A stretch of 64,000 bases of DNA from an uncultured Kiritimatiellota bacterium. GTDB lineage: Bacteria > Verrucomicrobiota > Kiritimatiellia > RFP12 > UBA1067. Position 1 is the first letter of the stretch, and each line of letters opens with the position of its first letter. The translations under genes and the position numbers were made by a program. Shown piece after piece: positions 1-9,061 of this stretch. The notes beneath the pieces were generated by a model. That model was not told the origin of the DNA. It made no database searches and saw only the letters and a list, made by a program, of their open reading frames with translations. The DNA lies in the NCBI GenBank assembly GCA_934635225.1, contig CAKTYZ010000010.1, positions 52,406-116,405 on the forward strand, written 5' to 3'.

Positions 1-3
1 TGG

Positions 4-54
4 CGAGAGGTCTCGCCTCAAGGGCGGTCTGACACGGACCGCAGAAACCTCTCG
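4..54 (-). other. Structured 5' leader reaching off the left edge
   Basis: Nested inverted repeats would fold in a minus-strand transcript. A perfect 8-bp outer stem pairs 4-11 with 47-54, and a perfect 6-bp inner stem pairs 24-29 with 37-42 around a 7-nt loop. It lies just downstream of a minus-strand promoter at 87-116, so it would be the first RNA made towards a gene beyond position 1. It could be a leader regulator, an attenuator or part of a small RNA. I do not recognise the class. Confidence 0.4.
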
Positions 55-86
55 ACGAACAACGTCCCGCCATCTGTTTTGAGATA

Positions 87-116
87 AGTATACCATATTC
101 CGACAGACTGCCGCAA
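87..116 (-). promoter_or_regulatory. Sigma70-like promoter reading off the left edge
   Basis: On the minus strand, TTGCGG (111-116) is followed after 18 bp by TATACT (87-92). Transcription would start near position 80 and run left through the inverted repeats at 4-54. No gene is visible before the window edge. The stretch 1-234 otherwise contains only the hairpin at 172-214. Confidence 0.45.
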
Positions 117-171
117 GCGTCGTCGAATCCGAGGGTGCACACCAAACGGCAACGTCTGACGGGGCGGCTAA

Positions 172-214
172 TGATTCAGGGCGAGGCATCCGTCCGACGC
201 CCCGCCCTGAATCA
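172..214 (-). terminator. Hairpin after the Gfo/Idh gene
   Basis: A perfect 12-bp inverted repeat (172-183 with 203-214, 19-nt loop) begins about 20 bp beyond the stop codon of the minus-strand oxidoreductase gene. No strong U tract follows, so it may be a weak terminator or an mRNA 3'-end stabilising hairpin. Confidence 0.4.
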
Positions 215-234
215 AGACCGCCTCTTGACGGCGA

Positions 235-1755
235 TCAGACGACGATGTCCCAACCGCGATAGTCCGGACGCTTGAGGGAAATGCCCTTCGAGTTGTCGCC
301 GACAATCTCCATCTTGACAGGATCCCAGTCAAAGCCCGCGTCGTACTGGTACGACAGGTTGCACAGAAGGCAGAGAACGCCGCTGCGACCGCCGACCTCG
401 GCAGGGGAGACCGTCATCCGGCGCGTCTCCATGCATTCGCAGAAGTTCTGGACCTGATTGACGCTCTTGTAGAGCTGAACCGGGGCCTTCGCCAGCTTGT
501 AGTGCGCGATGAGCGTCTTCAGGGCCTTCGCCAGGACATTGTCCTTTTTCGCGGAGGAATCCGTGCCGTAGTCCTTGCCGACGGAAGCCGCAACGACCTT
601 GTCCGGCATGAACGTCATCTTCTGAAGCGCGTCGCGGATCTCCGCCGTCGGCTTGACGAGCCCCGTGCCTTCCCACACGGCGATCTTGCCGCGATTGACC
701 GCGACAATCCCCTTCGTGCCGTAGAAGACCGTGCCCCAGACGCCAAACGGGCCGTGATAGAGCTCAATGTCGGAACCGTCCTTCTTCGACTTGAAGAGCA
801 TCTTCATGCCGAACTGGCGACGACCGCCATGGAAGAGGTCCGTCGAATACGGCTCGTCGGAGCGGACGATCTTGTACGGACCCGAATCGTCCATGTCCAT
901 GCCCCACTGCGCGATGTCGAGGTGATGCGCACCCCAGTCGCCGTTGTAGCCCGTGCCGATGTCGTCGTCGAAACGCCAGAACATCGGATAGAACTTGTTC
1001 ACGCCGCGCGGCGCAAGCTGGTCCGAATAAGGACGCCACTTCGCCGGCCCGAGCCACATGTTCCAGTCGACCTCGGGGTTCGGCGCACCTTCGTCCGCCG
1101 CGTTCTCCGGCACGTCAAAGAAGCGGACGGGATGTGACGGACCGCCCAGCTTCTGACCGCCGCGGCCGTAGTTCGCATCCACGTACTTGAGATCGCCGAT
1201 GTAGCCGTTGCGGACAATCATGCACGCCGCGCGGAACTCGGAGACCTTCGCCCAGCTGCGCTGCATCGAGCCGGTCTGGAAGACGCGGTCGTACTTCTTC
1301 TGCGCGGCGATGAGCTTCTTCGCCTCGTCAACCGTGAACGTCAGCGGCTTCTCGCAATAGACGTCCTTGCCGTGCTTCATCGCCTCGACGGACATGTAGG
1401 CGTGCCAGTGGTCCGGTGCTCCGATGCAGACCGCGTCAATCGAAGGGTCCTTGAGGACGTCGCGGAAGTCGGCATACGTCTTGCACGCCGTGTCCTTGTA
1501 ATGGGCATCGACGCGCTTCTTCGCGTCGGCGAGACGGACCGCATCGCAGTCGCAGACCGCCGTGACCCGGACGTTCTCCTGCTTCAGGAACTGCGGCAGA
1601 AGCGCGGTGCGCCCCTGGATGCCGATGCCGATCATGGCGACGGCGCGTTTCTCGCCTGGCTTCAGCGGCCGAAGCCCCATTTTGTTCGTGGCGCAACCGG
1701 CCAGCGTTGCCGCAGCGGCGCTGCCGAAAAGGAAGTGACGACGATTGAGGTTCAT
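235..1755 (-). CDS. Tat-exported Gfo/Idh/MocA-family oxidoreductase
   Basis: This is a 506-residue NAD(P)-dependent sugar or inositol dehydrogenase-type protein. The N-terminus has a twin-arginine signal (RRHFLFG) and a lipobox-like LAGC, so export by Tat and possible lipidation are predicted. A Rossmann motif GIGIQG follows at about residues 43-48. The family's CEKPLT motif, whose Lys-Pro contacts cofactor and substrate, is near residue 135. The C-terminal half matches the alpha/beta substrate domain, with GDWGAHHLDIAQW as its characteristic His-containing stretch. Exported members are abundant in PVC bacteria and some have been linked to glycoside oxidation. The substrate here is unknown. 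The start is supported by AAAGGA about 10 nt upstream. It lies 95 bp beyond nrdD on the same strand, with its own possible -10 (TATTAC) in that gap. Confidence 0.9.
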   Translation of the reverse strand: MNLNRRHFLFGSAAAATLAGCATNKMGLRPLKPGEKRAVAMIGIGIQGRTALLPQFLKQENVRVTAVCDCDAVRLADAKKRVDAHYKDTACKTYADFRDVLKDPSIDAVCIGAPDHWHAYMSVEAMKHGKDVYCEKPLTFTVDEAKKLIAAQKKYDRVFQTGSMQRSWAKVSEFRAACMIVRNGYIGDLKYVDANYGRGGQKLGGPSHPVRFFDVPENAADEGAPNPEVDWNMWLGPAKWRPYSDQLAPRGVNKFYPMFWRFDDDIGTGYNGDWGAHHLDIAQWGMDMDDSGPYKIVRSDEPYSTDLFHGGRRQFGMKMLFKSKKDGSDIELYHGPFGVWGTVFYGTKGIVAVNRGKIAVWEGTGLVKPTAEIRDALQKMTFMPDKVVAASVGKDYGTDSSAKKDNVLAKALKTLIAHYKLAKAPVQLYKSVNQVQNFCECMETRRMTVSPAEVGGRSGVLCLLCNLSYQYDAGFDWDPVKMEIVGDNSKGISLKRPDYRGWDIVV

Positions 1756-1850
1756 TGTTTGTGGATTCCTTTATAGTAATACCAATGTGAAGTACAGTAT
1801 ATCATTTTTCGCCCGGACTTGGAACAGGCGAGGACAAACGAAGGGCCGTC

Positions 1851-4031
1851 TCACGAAACATGGAGGACGCGTTCCTTGATCTCCTGCGTGCGGCCCTGAT
1901 TCCAGAACTGCGAGCCGATGTAGCCGCAGGTGCGCCGCGCGACGTTGAGCTTCGACTCGTCCGAGTTGCCGCACTTCGGGCAGCGCCAGACGAGCTTGCC
2001 GCCCTCGTCCTTGACGATTTCGATCTCACCGTCGAACCCGCACACCTGGCAGTAGTCGCTCTTCGTGTTGAGCTCGGCGTACATGATGTGGTCGTAAATG
2101 TACTTCATGATCGCGAGGACGGCCGGCAGGTTGTTCTGCATGTTCGGCACCTCGACGTAGCTGATCGCCCCGCCCGGCGAGAGCTTTTGGAACTTCGACT
2201 CGATCTCGAGCTTCTTGAACGCGTCGATCGGCTCCGTGACGTGGATGTGGTACGAGTTCGTGATGTAGTTGCGGTCGGTCACGCCCTTGACGATGCCGAA
2301 GCGCTTCTGCAGGCACTTCGCGAACTTGTACGTCGTCGATTCGAGCGGCGTGCCGTAGAGCGAGTAGTCGATGTTCTCGGCCGCCTTCCACTTCGCCGTG
2401 TACTCGTTGAGCTTCCGCATGATCTCCAGCCCAAGGACCTCGCCGTCGGGCTCGGTGAGCTTCTTGCCGATGAGCGCGTAGACGCACTCCCAGAGGCCCG
2501 CGTAGCCGAGCGAGATCGTCGAGTAGCCGCCGTGCAGGTACCGGTCGATCGGCGTCCCCTTCGGCAGGCGCGTCAGGGCCCCGTACTGCCAGAGGATCGG
2601 CGCGGCGTCCGAGAGCGTGCCCGTCAGGCGCTCGTGGCGGCACTGGAGCGCCTTGTGGCAGAGCTCGCAGCGCTCGCCGAGGATGTCCCAGAACGCGGCA
2701 AGGTCGCCGTGCGCGGAGAGGGCCGCGTCCACGAGGTTGATCGTGACGACGCCCTGGTTGAACCGGCCGTAGTACTTCGGGCGGCCGTCCTCATCGACGT
2801 ACGGCGTCAGGAACGAGCGGCAGCCCATGCACGTGTAGACGTTGCCGTTGCCCTTCCTGTCGATCTTGTACTCGAGCATCTTCTTCGCCGAGATGTAGTC
2901 GGGAACCATGCGCTTGGCCGTGCACTTCGCGGCAAGCTCGGTCAGGTACCAGTACGGCGCGTCCTCCGTGATGTTGTCGGGCTCGAGGACGTAGATGAGC
3001 TTCGGGAAGGCCGGCGTCACGTAGACGCCCTGCTCGTTCTTCACGCCGAGAATCCGCTCGTTCAAGACCTCCTCGATGATGATCGCGAGATCCTTCTTCT
3101 CCTGCTCGCTGCGGGCCTCGCCGAGGTACATGTAGACGGTCACGAACGGAGCCTGGCCGTTCGTCGTCATGAGCGTGACGACCTGGTACTGGATCGTCTG
3201 CACGCCCTTCTCGATCTCCTTGCGGACGCGCCGCTCGACGATCGCGTCGAACTTCGCCTGCGCCATCTCGACGCCCGCCTCCGCGCACTCGGCCGCGAGC
3301 CCCCGACGAATCGCCTGCCGCGAGACGTCCACGAACGGCGCGAGGTGCGTGAGCGAGATCGACTGGCCGCCGTACTGGTTCGAGGCGACCTGCGCGATGA
3401 TCTGGGTGGCGATGTTGCACGCCGTCGAGAAGCTCTTCGGCTTCTCGATCATCGTCCCGGAGATGACCGTCCCGTTCTGCAGCATGTCCTCGAGGTTCAC
3501 GAGGTCGCAGTTGTGCATGTGCTGCGCGTAGTAGTCCATGTCATGGAAGTGGATGATCCCCTCATGGTGCGCCTGCACGACGTCCGGCGGCAGCAGGAGA
3601 CGAGCCGAGACGTCCTTCGACACCTCACCCGCCATGTAGTCGCGCTGGACGGAGTTGATCGTCGGGTTCTTGTTCGAGTTCTCCTGCTTGACGTCCTCGT
3701 TGTTGCACTCGATGAGCGAGAGGATCGCGCCGTCCGTCGTGTTCGCCTTGCGGGCGAGCTCGCGGCGGTAGCGGTAGACGATGTACCTCTTCGCGATCTC
3801 GTGCGAGCCCATCTCCATGATCTTGTTCTCGACGACGTCCTGCACCTCCTCGACCGTCATCGCCCGGTCGCGCGCGGCGCAGACGCCAGCGACCTCCTCC
3901 GCGATGAGCTTGATGCGGCCCTCGCTCATCGCGTCCTTGTAGTCGACGGCGTTGTTCGCCTTGCGGATCGCGTTCTCGATCTTCGAGATGTCGAACTCCC
4001 TCTCCTCGCCCGATCGCTTGATGATCTTCAT
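1851..4031 (-). CDS. nrdD: Anaerobic ribonucleoside-triphosphate reductase
   Basis: This class III ribonucleotide reductase makes deoxynucleotides without oxygen using a glycyl radical. The 726-residue protein starts with an ATP-cone regulatory domain (MKIIKRSGEEREFD, about residues 1-90) and continues with the NrdD ten-stranded barrel. It ends with a zinc site (CQVCG and CPKCG) and the glycyl-radical loop RRTCGYIGSQFWNQGR near residue 700. Length and motif order are normal for the family. The activating enzyme NrdG is not adjacent, which is unusual, so it must lie outside the window if the protein is active. A GAGAGGA ribosome site precedes the ATG. Two NrdR-like boxes overlap the promoter (4094-4150), consistent with repression by NrdR when dNTPs are plentiful. 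Confidence 0.97.
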   Translation of the reverse strand: MKIIKRSGEEREFDISKIENAIRKANNAVDYKDAMSEGRIKLIAEEVAGVCAARDRAMTVEEVQDVVENKIMEMGSHEIAKRYIVYRYRRELARKANTTDGAILSLIECNNEDVKQENSNKNPTINSVQRDYMAGEVSKDVSARLLLPPDVVQAHHEGIIHFHDMDYYAQHMHNCDLVNLEDMLQNGTVISGTMIEKPKSFSTACNIATQIIAQVASNQYGGQSISLTHLAPFVDVSRQAIRRGLAAECAEAGVEMAQAKFDAIVERRVRKEIEKGVQTIQYQVVTLMTTNGQAPFVTVYMYLGEARSEQEKKDLAIIIEEVLNERILGVKNEQGVYVTPAFPKLIYVLEPDNITEDAPYWYLTELAAKCTAKRMVPDYISAKKMLEYKIDRKGNGNVYTCMGCRSFLTPYVDEDGRPKYYGRFNQGVVTINLVDAALSAHGDLAAFWDILGERCELCHKALQCRHERLTGTLSDAAPILWQYGALTRLPKGTPIDRYLHGGYSTISLGYAGLWECVYALIGKKLTEPDGEVLGLEIMRKLNEYTAKWKAAENIDYSLYGTPLESTTYKFAKCLQKRFGIVKGVTDRNYITNSYHIHVTEPIDAFKKLEIESKFQKLSPGGAISYVEVPNMQNNLPAVLAIMKYIYDHIMYAELNTKSDYCQVCGFDGEIEIVKDEGGKLVWRCPKCGNSDESKLNVARRTCGYIGSQFWNQGRTQEIKERVLHVS

Positions 4032-4093
4032 CGGATTTTCCTCTCTTTCCGTTTCGTTAGATGGTTGTCGGAAACTGCCTTCTCCTGTCTTTT

Positions 4094-4150
4094 ACACTTC
4101 CTATTGTGGTGGACACTTGACATGATACACTAAATGTAGTGTTTCAGCAA
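4094..4150 (-). promoter_or_regulatory. nrdD promoter with two NrdR-like boxes
   Basis: ACACTAAATGTAGTGT (4127-4142) and ACACTTCCTATTGTGG (4094-4109) both resemble the 16-bp NrdR consensus ACACWATATATWGTGT. Their starts are 33 bp apart, near the usual three helical turns. A minus-strand promoter, TTGCTG (4145-4150), 17 bp, TATCAT (4122-4127), is overlapped by the first box, and the second box covers the region just after the start site. This geometry fits repression of nrdD by NrdR. Confidence 0.7.
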
Positions 4151-4245
4151 GGGGGAAGATATCAACAACTATCAACAGGTAGTAGGAAGACGGACGGGGC
4201 ACCACTATCGGTTGTGTTTCGCCAACGCCGCCGCGCACAGTCCGG

Positions 4246-4285
4246 AAAAAACAACGAGGCGCGGGCTCAGGGAAGCCCGCGCCTC
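4246..4285 (-). terminator. Rho-independent terminator of the HU gene
   Basis: A perfect 12-bp GC-rich stem (4256-4267 with 4274-4285) has a 6-nt loop. On the minus strand it is followed by GTTGTTTTTT. It sits about 35 bp past the HU stop codon. The rest of 4143-4318 shows no gene. Confidence 0.85.
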
Positions 4286-4318
4286 AATGAATGCGCGTCT
4301 GTCAAGCCGCGCTTCGCC

Positions 4319-4630
4319 TTACTTCTTCGGCGGGACAAGCGCGTCCTTCGCCGCCTTGGCGAGACGGAACTTCGCGACCTTGCACGCGGGCTTCTTCTTC
4401 TCTTCGCCCGTCTGCGGATTACGAACCATGCGCGCACCCTGCTTCTTGATCAGGAGCTTGCCAAGACCGGGGATGACCCAGCCCTTCTCATTCTGGCGGG
4501 CACCTTCGTACGCAAGCTCGAGGAGCTTCTCGTAAACGGCAACAGCCTGCTTCTTGCTGATTTCGCCGGCTTCGGCGAGGGCGACCATGATGCCACTCTT
4601 CGTTGTCGGGACGAGTTGTTTCTTAGCCAT
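4319..4630 (-). CDS. HU/IHF-family DNA-binding protein
   Basis: This is a 103-residue histone-like protein. The N-terminal half has the two-helix dimer body of HU (TKSGIMVALAEAGEISKKQA). The middle carries the beta-arm core motif (GWVIPGLGKLLIKK), followed by the arm segment RMVRNPQTGEEKKKPA, which matches the HU arm RxGRNPxTGxxixIPA in layout. A basic tail follows. The arm holds Lys where HU usually has Ile (KKKPA) but keeps the Pro that intercalates into DNA. It would bend and compact the chromosome. AAGGA lies upstream of the ATG. Its own promoter (4690-4718) and terminator (4246-4285) make it a single-gene unit. Confidence 0.88.
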   Translation of the reverse strand: MAKKQLVPTTKSGIMVALAEAGEISKKQAVAVYEKLLELAYEGARQNEKGWVIPGLGKLLIKKQGARMVRNPQTGEEKKKPACKVAKFRLAKAAKDALVPPKK

Positions 4631-4689
4631 TATCTTGATCCTTCTTGTTTAGTGTTCACGAGAAAACCCTTTCCTCGCGTTCTGTGCGT

Positions 4690-4718
4690 AATATACCAAT
4701 ATTTTTAGGGGTGCGCAA
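4690..4718 (-). promoter_or_regulatory. Promoter of the HU gene
   Basis: On the minus strand TTGCGC (4713-4718), a 17-bp spacer and TATATT (4690-4695) form a near-consensus sigma70 promoter. TTGG directly precedes the -10, as in several other promoters of this window. Confidence 0.65.
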
Positions 4719-4766
4719 GGGGTAATGTGAAAAAAAGCCAACAAAACCCCCTTGTGACGGTCCCTC

Positions 4767-4791
4767 AGGCGAACGCCGGCTCCTTTCGCCT
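4767..4791 (-). terminator. Hairpin after the two-module glycosidase gene
   Basis: A 7-bp inverted repeat (AGGCGAA/TTCGCCT, 11-nt loop) lies just past the stop codon at 4802. There is no clear U tract, so it is only a possible weak terminator. Confidence 0.3.
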
Positions 4792-4801
4792 CATCTTTTC
4801 C

Positions 4802-7800
4802 TCACCTGTAGAGGCGGATGCCGTTCGCCGGAAGCGGCGCATCCGCAGACTCGTCGCCGGACAGGCCGGCCGCCTGCCGAGACAGTCTGCCGTCGATCCA
4901 AAGCGACAGACGCACGGGCACCGAGCCCAGATTCCATGTCAGTACGCCGACTGAACCGTCCGAGCCTCGATACCGCTTTGCCAACACGTTTCCGGGCGAC
5001 CGGACCCGAACGCCTCGCACGTCTTCAAAGCGCCCTTCCAGCAAAAGCGCGGCAAAGCGTTTCTGGAAAGCATTCGCCTGACGAAGATACTCCGCCGACT
5101 CGCACAGGTTCATGTTCTGCATCCGCGCGAGATCGGACGGCGAGCAGATTTTCTCATAGTCCTCCCTTGCGGGAATCTTGCCTTCCAGCGCGTAACTGCG
5201 GTCCGGCGCGTATCGAAGCTCGATGTCGTGACGCAACCCGTACAGGAGCGTCCAGTTGACCATCGTTCGATCTGCGAGCGGAGACGGCACGCGAACCGTC
5301 GTCACGGTCTCGGGGAACGTCAGGCGATAGAGTTCCGGAAAGACCGTGTTCACGCCAGGGTCGGCGCGAAAGCGCGCGTCAGCCGTGGACACGAACGCCC
5401 GCGTCCACGCATCAGCCCCCTTCGTAAAGGCGGGCTCCCACGAAAGGCGCGTCTGAAAGCAGCCCGTCTCACAGCCATGGAAACAGTCGATGACACCGTC
5501 AATCGTATCATGCAGGCCCTCCGTCATCAGAGCGAAGGACGGATTCCGGCGCGCGACCGCCGCACGGATCTGGCGCAGGAATCCGGGCCGTTCGGACTCG
5601 TAGCTGTTCGCCGGGACAGGATGCCCGTGCCCCGCGCCATAGCAAAGCCACGGGCGCGTCATGCCGAGCTGATCGTAGAGAATGCCATCTGCGCCGAAGT
5701 CACAGGCCTGTTCGGCAAGCGCACGCATCTGCCGCGCCCAAGCCGGAGCGTGGAGACAGCCCAGCGCAAAGGCATACTTCGGAATGTCTTTGTACTTCGG
5801 ATAATGCTGGAGATGCCGGTCGCCTGAACGATCCTCAAGCGCAATCCGATGTCCGTCCGTCCGCCAGAAGTCCGTCCCGTCGACCTGCTGGAGCTGTCCG
5901 TTCGCATACAGGCACACGCGCTTGCCTCGGCGGTGCGCCGTTCGGATCGCCGCCTTCAGCCCTTCGACGCCGCCCATCTCGTCACTGGCGCGATACTCCG
6001 GGTAGAGATGGTCATGCCCGCCCTCGGTCCAGCCGAAGAGACCGATCATGTCCAGACCGTTCGCATCGGCGATGTCGCAGATTCGCGCCATGTCGCCATA
6101 CGGCCAGATGACCTCGCCGTTTTGCTGACGCAAAATGACAAGCAGCCACCCCGACACGCGGCGAATCCATTCGGCCGGCTCGACCGGACGGCGGACAGAA
6201 TCCCGCCACGCGCGATAGAATCCCGTCGCCACGCGCCAATCGCCATCGAACCGTCGGCAGACCGTCGTCGCCACGGTCTGCGTCGCACCTGGCTCGATCG
6301 GCACCCGATGCACCGCACGCGCACGGAAGGACCCGCCCTTTTGCGAAAGCTCAAAGCGGACAACGGCCCCCGTCGAGTCGTGTTGCCCGAGATAGACACC
6401 CTGCGCATCATCCGCCAAGACGACAAACGGCATGGTCAGTCCCATGGCGCCCGGATACCAGCCCGTGCCGAAGAACACCTCGCCATCCGTCGCCTGAAAC
6501 CACTGCGCGTCCTGCCATTTCGACGGATCGTACGACTTCTTCTCCCGCAGACGTGCAGAAGCGCGGACGGGGTTCACGCGCTTGCCAAGACCTTCTGGCA
6601 CATACAGCGATTGACGGTCCGCATGCACGCCCGACAGCCCGTACGTACACCCCGCGAATCCGATGACACGCCATTGGCACGCATGATTCTCAATGCGCAC
6701 GGTCCCCTCGAAACCACCGTCCGCAACGGACGCATAGGACGTTTCGACAGCTATTTTCCACCGGTTCGTGCCGTCCGTCAGCGATTCGCAGCGCGCACGC
6801 AGCGGCTCGTCAACGGCAAAGGCCTGCCGACGCCCTTGCACGACGCACATCGCCGAGCGCGCGCCGTTCGTCTCATCGGTGCGCTCCAGCGTGACCGTCC
6901 AATCCGTCGGTGCGGGACGCACGCACGGCGATTCCTTCACGGGACGCGCATATGAAGCCCCCTCAAAGACCACGGCCGACGGCAAGCGGCTCGGCGTCCA
7001 GCGCAGTCGTCCGCCCGAACAGGCCAAGGCCGACTGTCGGCCCATGAGATCAACCCAAAAAGCCGCCTTCGCGTCCGTCTCAAGTTCCAGTGCAGACGGC
7101 TTCGGCGCGGCATCCCACCCCGCGACAACGACGCGCGACGTCTCGCCCGTGCGTCTCTGTCCCTGCAGCCGATAGATTCGACGATAATCCATGCGCTCAA
7201 GAGGCCTCTCGCCCTGGAGCCCCCCGATCAGCCGCTCCAGCGCGGCGAACGCCACGAAGGACGGCCGCGGCTCGAACGCCCGCGTCAAGAGCCCGTAGCC
7301 ACGCTCAACCGCATCGCCCCCGCAGCTCCGAAGGTTGTACCAAATGTAGTCCGAAGACCCCATGGCTTGGGCATGGAGGACCTTCTTCCAGACCGTGGCC
7401 GCCACACACGTCTCCGTCGCCCGTCCCGACGTGTGGGACGACTCGTCCGAATACCACGGGACGCCCTCCAGCCCAAGCCGTTCGCGGTCTGGAAAGAAGT
7501 GCGCATCCAATTGGCGTTCGTAAAAGCCAAACGGTCCGTGAATGTGCACGACGTGCCGGTCGTAGCTGCCGAACGCCCCCTTCAGGAAACGCTCAACGCC
7601 CGCCCGACGCGCCGCGTCCCCATAGGAATCTCCCGTACAGAACCCACCGTGGATGACGCAGGCGTGGGGACAGACCCCCTTGATCGCCGCGTAAGCCGTC
7701 TTCTGAAGTTCAATCGCCTCTTCCGGCGTCAGGACGCCGCGAAAGAACAGGTTGTCCCACTCGTTTCCAATTTCATAATAGTCAATTCGCCCACCGTAGC

Positions 7801-9052
7801 GTCCGGCGAATCGCCGCAGATAGTCCGCATAGGCGTCAAGGTCGGGCTTGGCGTCTGCCGCGCCAGGCCGCCCTTTGACACGTGCGCGCGTCGCCTCGGG
7901 AATCGACCAGTCTGGCGGCGAGTACACGATGGCGTGGATGCCGATTCCGCGACGTTGAAGGCCCTCGACGATGCGGTCCGTCTTCTCCCACCGCCAAGCG
8001 CCCTTTCGCGGCGCGACTTGCCGAAAGTTTCCGACGGAACCTCGCACGAGACGAGCCCCCAACGCCACAAGCGCCTCTTCGGCAACTGCGCGTTCCGCCT
8101 CGGTGTACCCGCTAAACGAATGGAAGTTGACGCCAAGGCGGAACCCGTCTGTGGCCACCGCACGCGGCCGCGGAAGCACGGCCAAGGCCGTTTGGACAAG
8201 CACGCGGTCATTTCCTGACGACAGTACGCCCGCGATTCGCCAATGCCCCCTTCCCGGACGATGCGGAAGCGCCCATTGCACGGCACCATGTGGCGAAAGC
8301 GAAACCGCGACTGGCAGACGCGTCCGCGCCCCAAAGAAATCGCAGATCCAGAGGTCTCCCGTCCAGCGCCGAGGCACGTCCACGGTCGATCTCAAGCGCA
8401 GCGACGGCACGTGCGGCGAGTCCTCCCACTGGACGGGCAAAGGTCTGTCCGTCACGACTTCCGCCGTGACATCCGCGACGAAGCGTTCAGCCCCAGCGGG
8501 CTCCAACGCCAACAGCTCAACGGAATCGGACGGCGCCGCGCCCTCGTCCACGCTCAGCGTGACCGCCACGACCTGGAGTTCGCCCGCCGAAAACCGCCCG
8601 TCTCCGTCACCACCCCAGTGCAACGGCGTTTTCTCGTCAATGTCGTAAAGGAAAACCGTCGTGCCGTCGCCGGGCTGAAACGTCTCCGCCGGAAAATAAT
8701 GGAATGTCTCCCCTGCCGCATCCCGGACGCGCACCCCGGCCACGCCGCTCAACAGGCCGCACGGCTGGGCGAATCGCGCCGTGAGGCGAAGCCGATCGCC
8801 CCGCCTCACGCGACGCGGCGGCACGCGAAGGACATAGCGATCGGCTGGCTTCGCCTGTTCGCGCACGTCAACGAAAAGTCGAACGCCCTCGCGCGTCTTC
8901 TCCAGCTGAGGTCGAGGAGACTCGGAGCGGAAAGCGCCCTCTGCGACGGAAAGACCGTCCAACGAGCCGAAAACCGAGTCGCCCGACATTCCGCCGACAG
9001 CCGCCTTCACCGAGACGACGGGCAACACGCACAACAGCAAGACCAATCGCAT
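4802..9052 (-). CDS. Secreted two-module glycosidase: clan GH-A barrel plus DUF6259-like barrel
   Basis: This is a 1416-residue exported protein with an N-terminal signal peptide (MRLVLLLCVLPVVSVKA). Residues 20-300 are beta-rich. Residues 300-615 form a GH-A-type TIM barrel: EIGNEWD with Glu431 as candidate acid/base and YSDES with Glu537 as candidate nucleophile, similar to GH39-like families. After a beta-sandwich region, residues 980-1300 form a second barrel with YANGQLQQVDG and ILYDQLG, resembling DUF6259/GH36-like proteins, and a short C-terminal beta domain closes it. The first barrel closely resembles residues 920-1235 of the protein at 42485-46939, including the shared GSSDYIWYNLR/GSTDYIWYNLR segment. 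The substrate is unknown. It starts 9 nt after the upstream surface-protein gene, with TAAGGGGG as ribosome site, so it is in that operon. Confidence 0.8.
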   Translation of the reverse strand: MRLVLLLCVLPVVSVKAAVGGMSGDSVFGSLDGLSVAEGAFRSESPRPQLEKTREGVRLFVDVREQAKPADRYVLRVPPRRVRRGDRLRLTARFAQPCGLLSGVAGVRVRDAAGETFHYFPAETFQPGDGTTVFLYDIDEKTPLHWGGDGDGRFSAGELQVVAVTLSVDEGAAPSDSVELLALEPAGAERFVADVTAEVVTDRPLPVQWEDSPHVPSLRLRSTVDVPRRWTGDLWICDFFGARTRLPVAVSLSPHGAVQWALPHRPGRGHWRIAGVLSSGNDRVLVQTALAVLPRPRAVATDGFRLGVNFHSFSGYTEAERAVAEEALVALGARLVRGSVGNFRQVAPRKGAWRWEKTDRIVEGLQRRGIGIHAIVYSPPDWSIPEATRARVKGRPGAADAKPDLDAYADYLRRFAGRYGGRIDYYEIGNEWDNLFFRGVLTPEEAIELQKTAYAAIKGVCPHACVIHGGFCTGDSYGDAARRAGVERFLKGAFGSYDRHVVHIHGPFGFYERQLDAHFFPDRERLGLEGVPWYSDESSHTSGRATETCVAATVWKKVLHAQAMGSSDYIWYNLRSCGGDAVERGYGLLTRAFEPRPSFVAFAALERLIGGLQGERPLERMDYRRIYRLQGQRRTGETSRVVVAGWDAAPKPSALELETDAKAAFWVDLMGRQSALACSGGRLRWTPSRLPSAVVFEGASYARPVKESPCVRPAPTDWTVTLERTDETNGARSAMCVVQGRRQAFAVDEPLRARCESLTDGTNRWKIAVETSYASVADGGFEGTVRIENHACQWRVIGFAGCTYGLSGVHADRQSLYVPEGLGKRVNPVRASARLREKKSYDPSKWQDAQWFQATDGEVFFGTGWYPGAMGLTMPFVVLADDAQGVYLGQHDSTGAVVRFELSQKGGSFRARAVHRVPIEPGATQTVATTVCRRFDGDWRVATGFYRAWRDSVRRPVEPAEWIRRVSGWLLVILRQQNGEVIWPYGDMARICDIADANGLDMIGLFGWTEGGHDHLYPEYRASDEMGGVEGLKAAIRTAHRRGKRVCLYANGQLQQVDGTDFWRTDGHRIALEDRSGDRHLQHYPKYKDIPKYAFALGCLHAPAWARQMRALAEQACDFGADGILYDQLGMTRPWLCYGAGHGHPVPANSYESERPGFLRQIRAAVARRNPSFALMTEGLHDTIDGVIDCFHGCETGCFQTRLSWEPAFTKGADAWTRAFVSTADARFRADPGVNTVFPELYRLTFPETVTTVRVPSPLADRTMVNWTLLYGLRHDIELRYAPDRSYALEGKIPAREDYEKICSPSDLARMQNMNLCESAEYLRQANAFQKRFAALLLEGRFEDVRGVRVRSPGNVLAKRYRGSDGSVGVLTWNLGSVPVRLSLWIDGRLSRQAAGLSGDESADAPLPANGIRLYR

Positions 9053-9061
9053 GGCGCCCCC

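Noticed and set aside
1860..4133. Open frame of 757 codons on the plus strand
   Set aside because: It lies opposite nrdD. Its translation is Arg/Val/Leu/Asp-rich without motifs, as expected for the antisense of a GC-rich gene.
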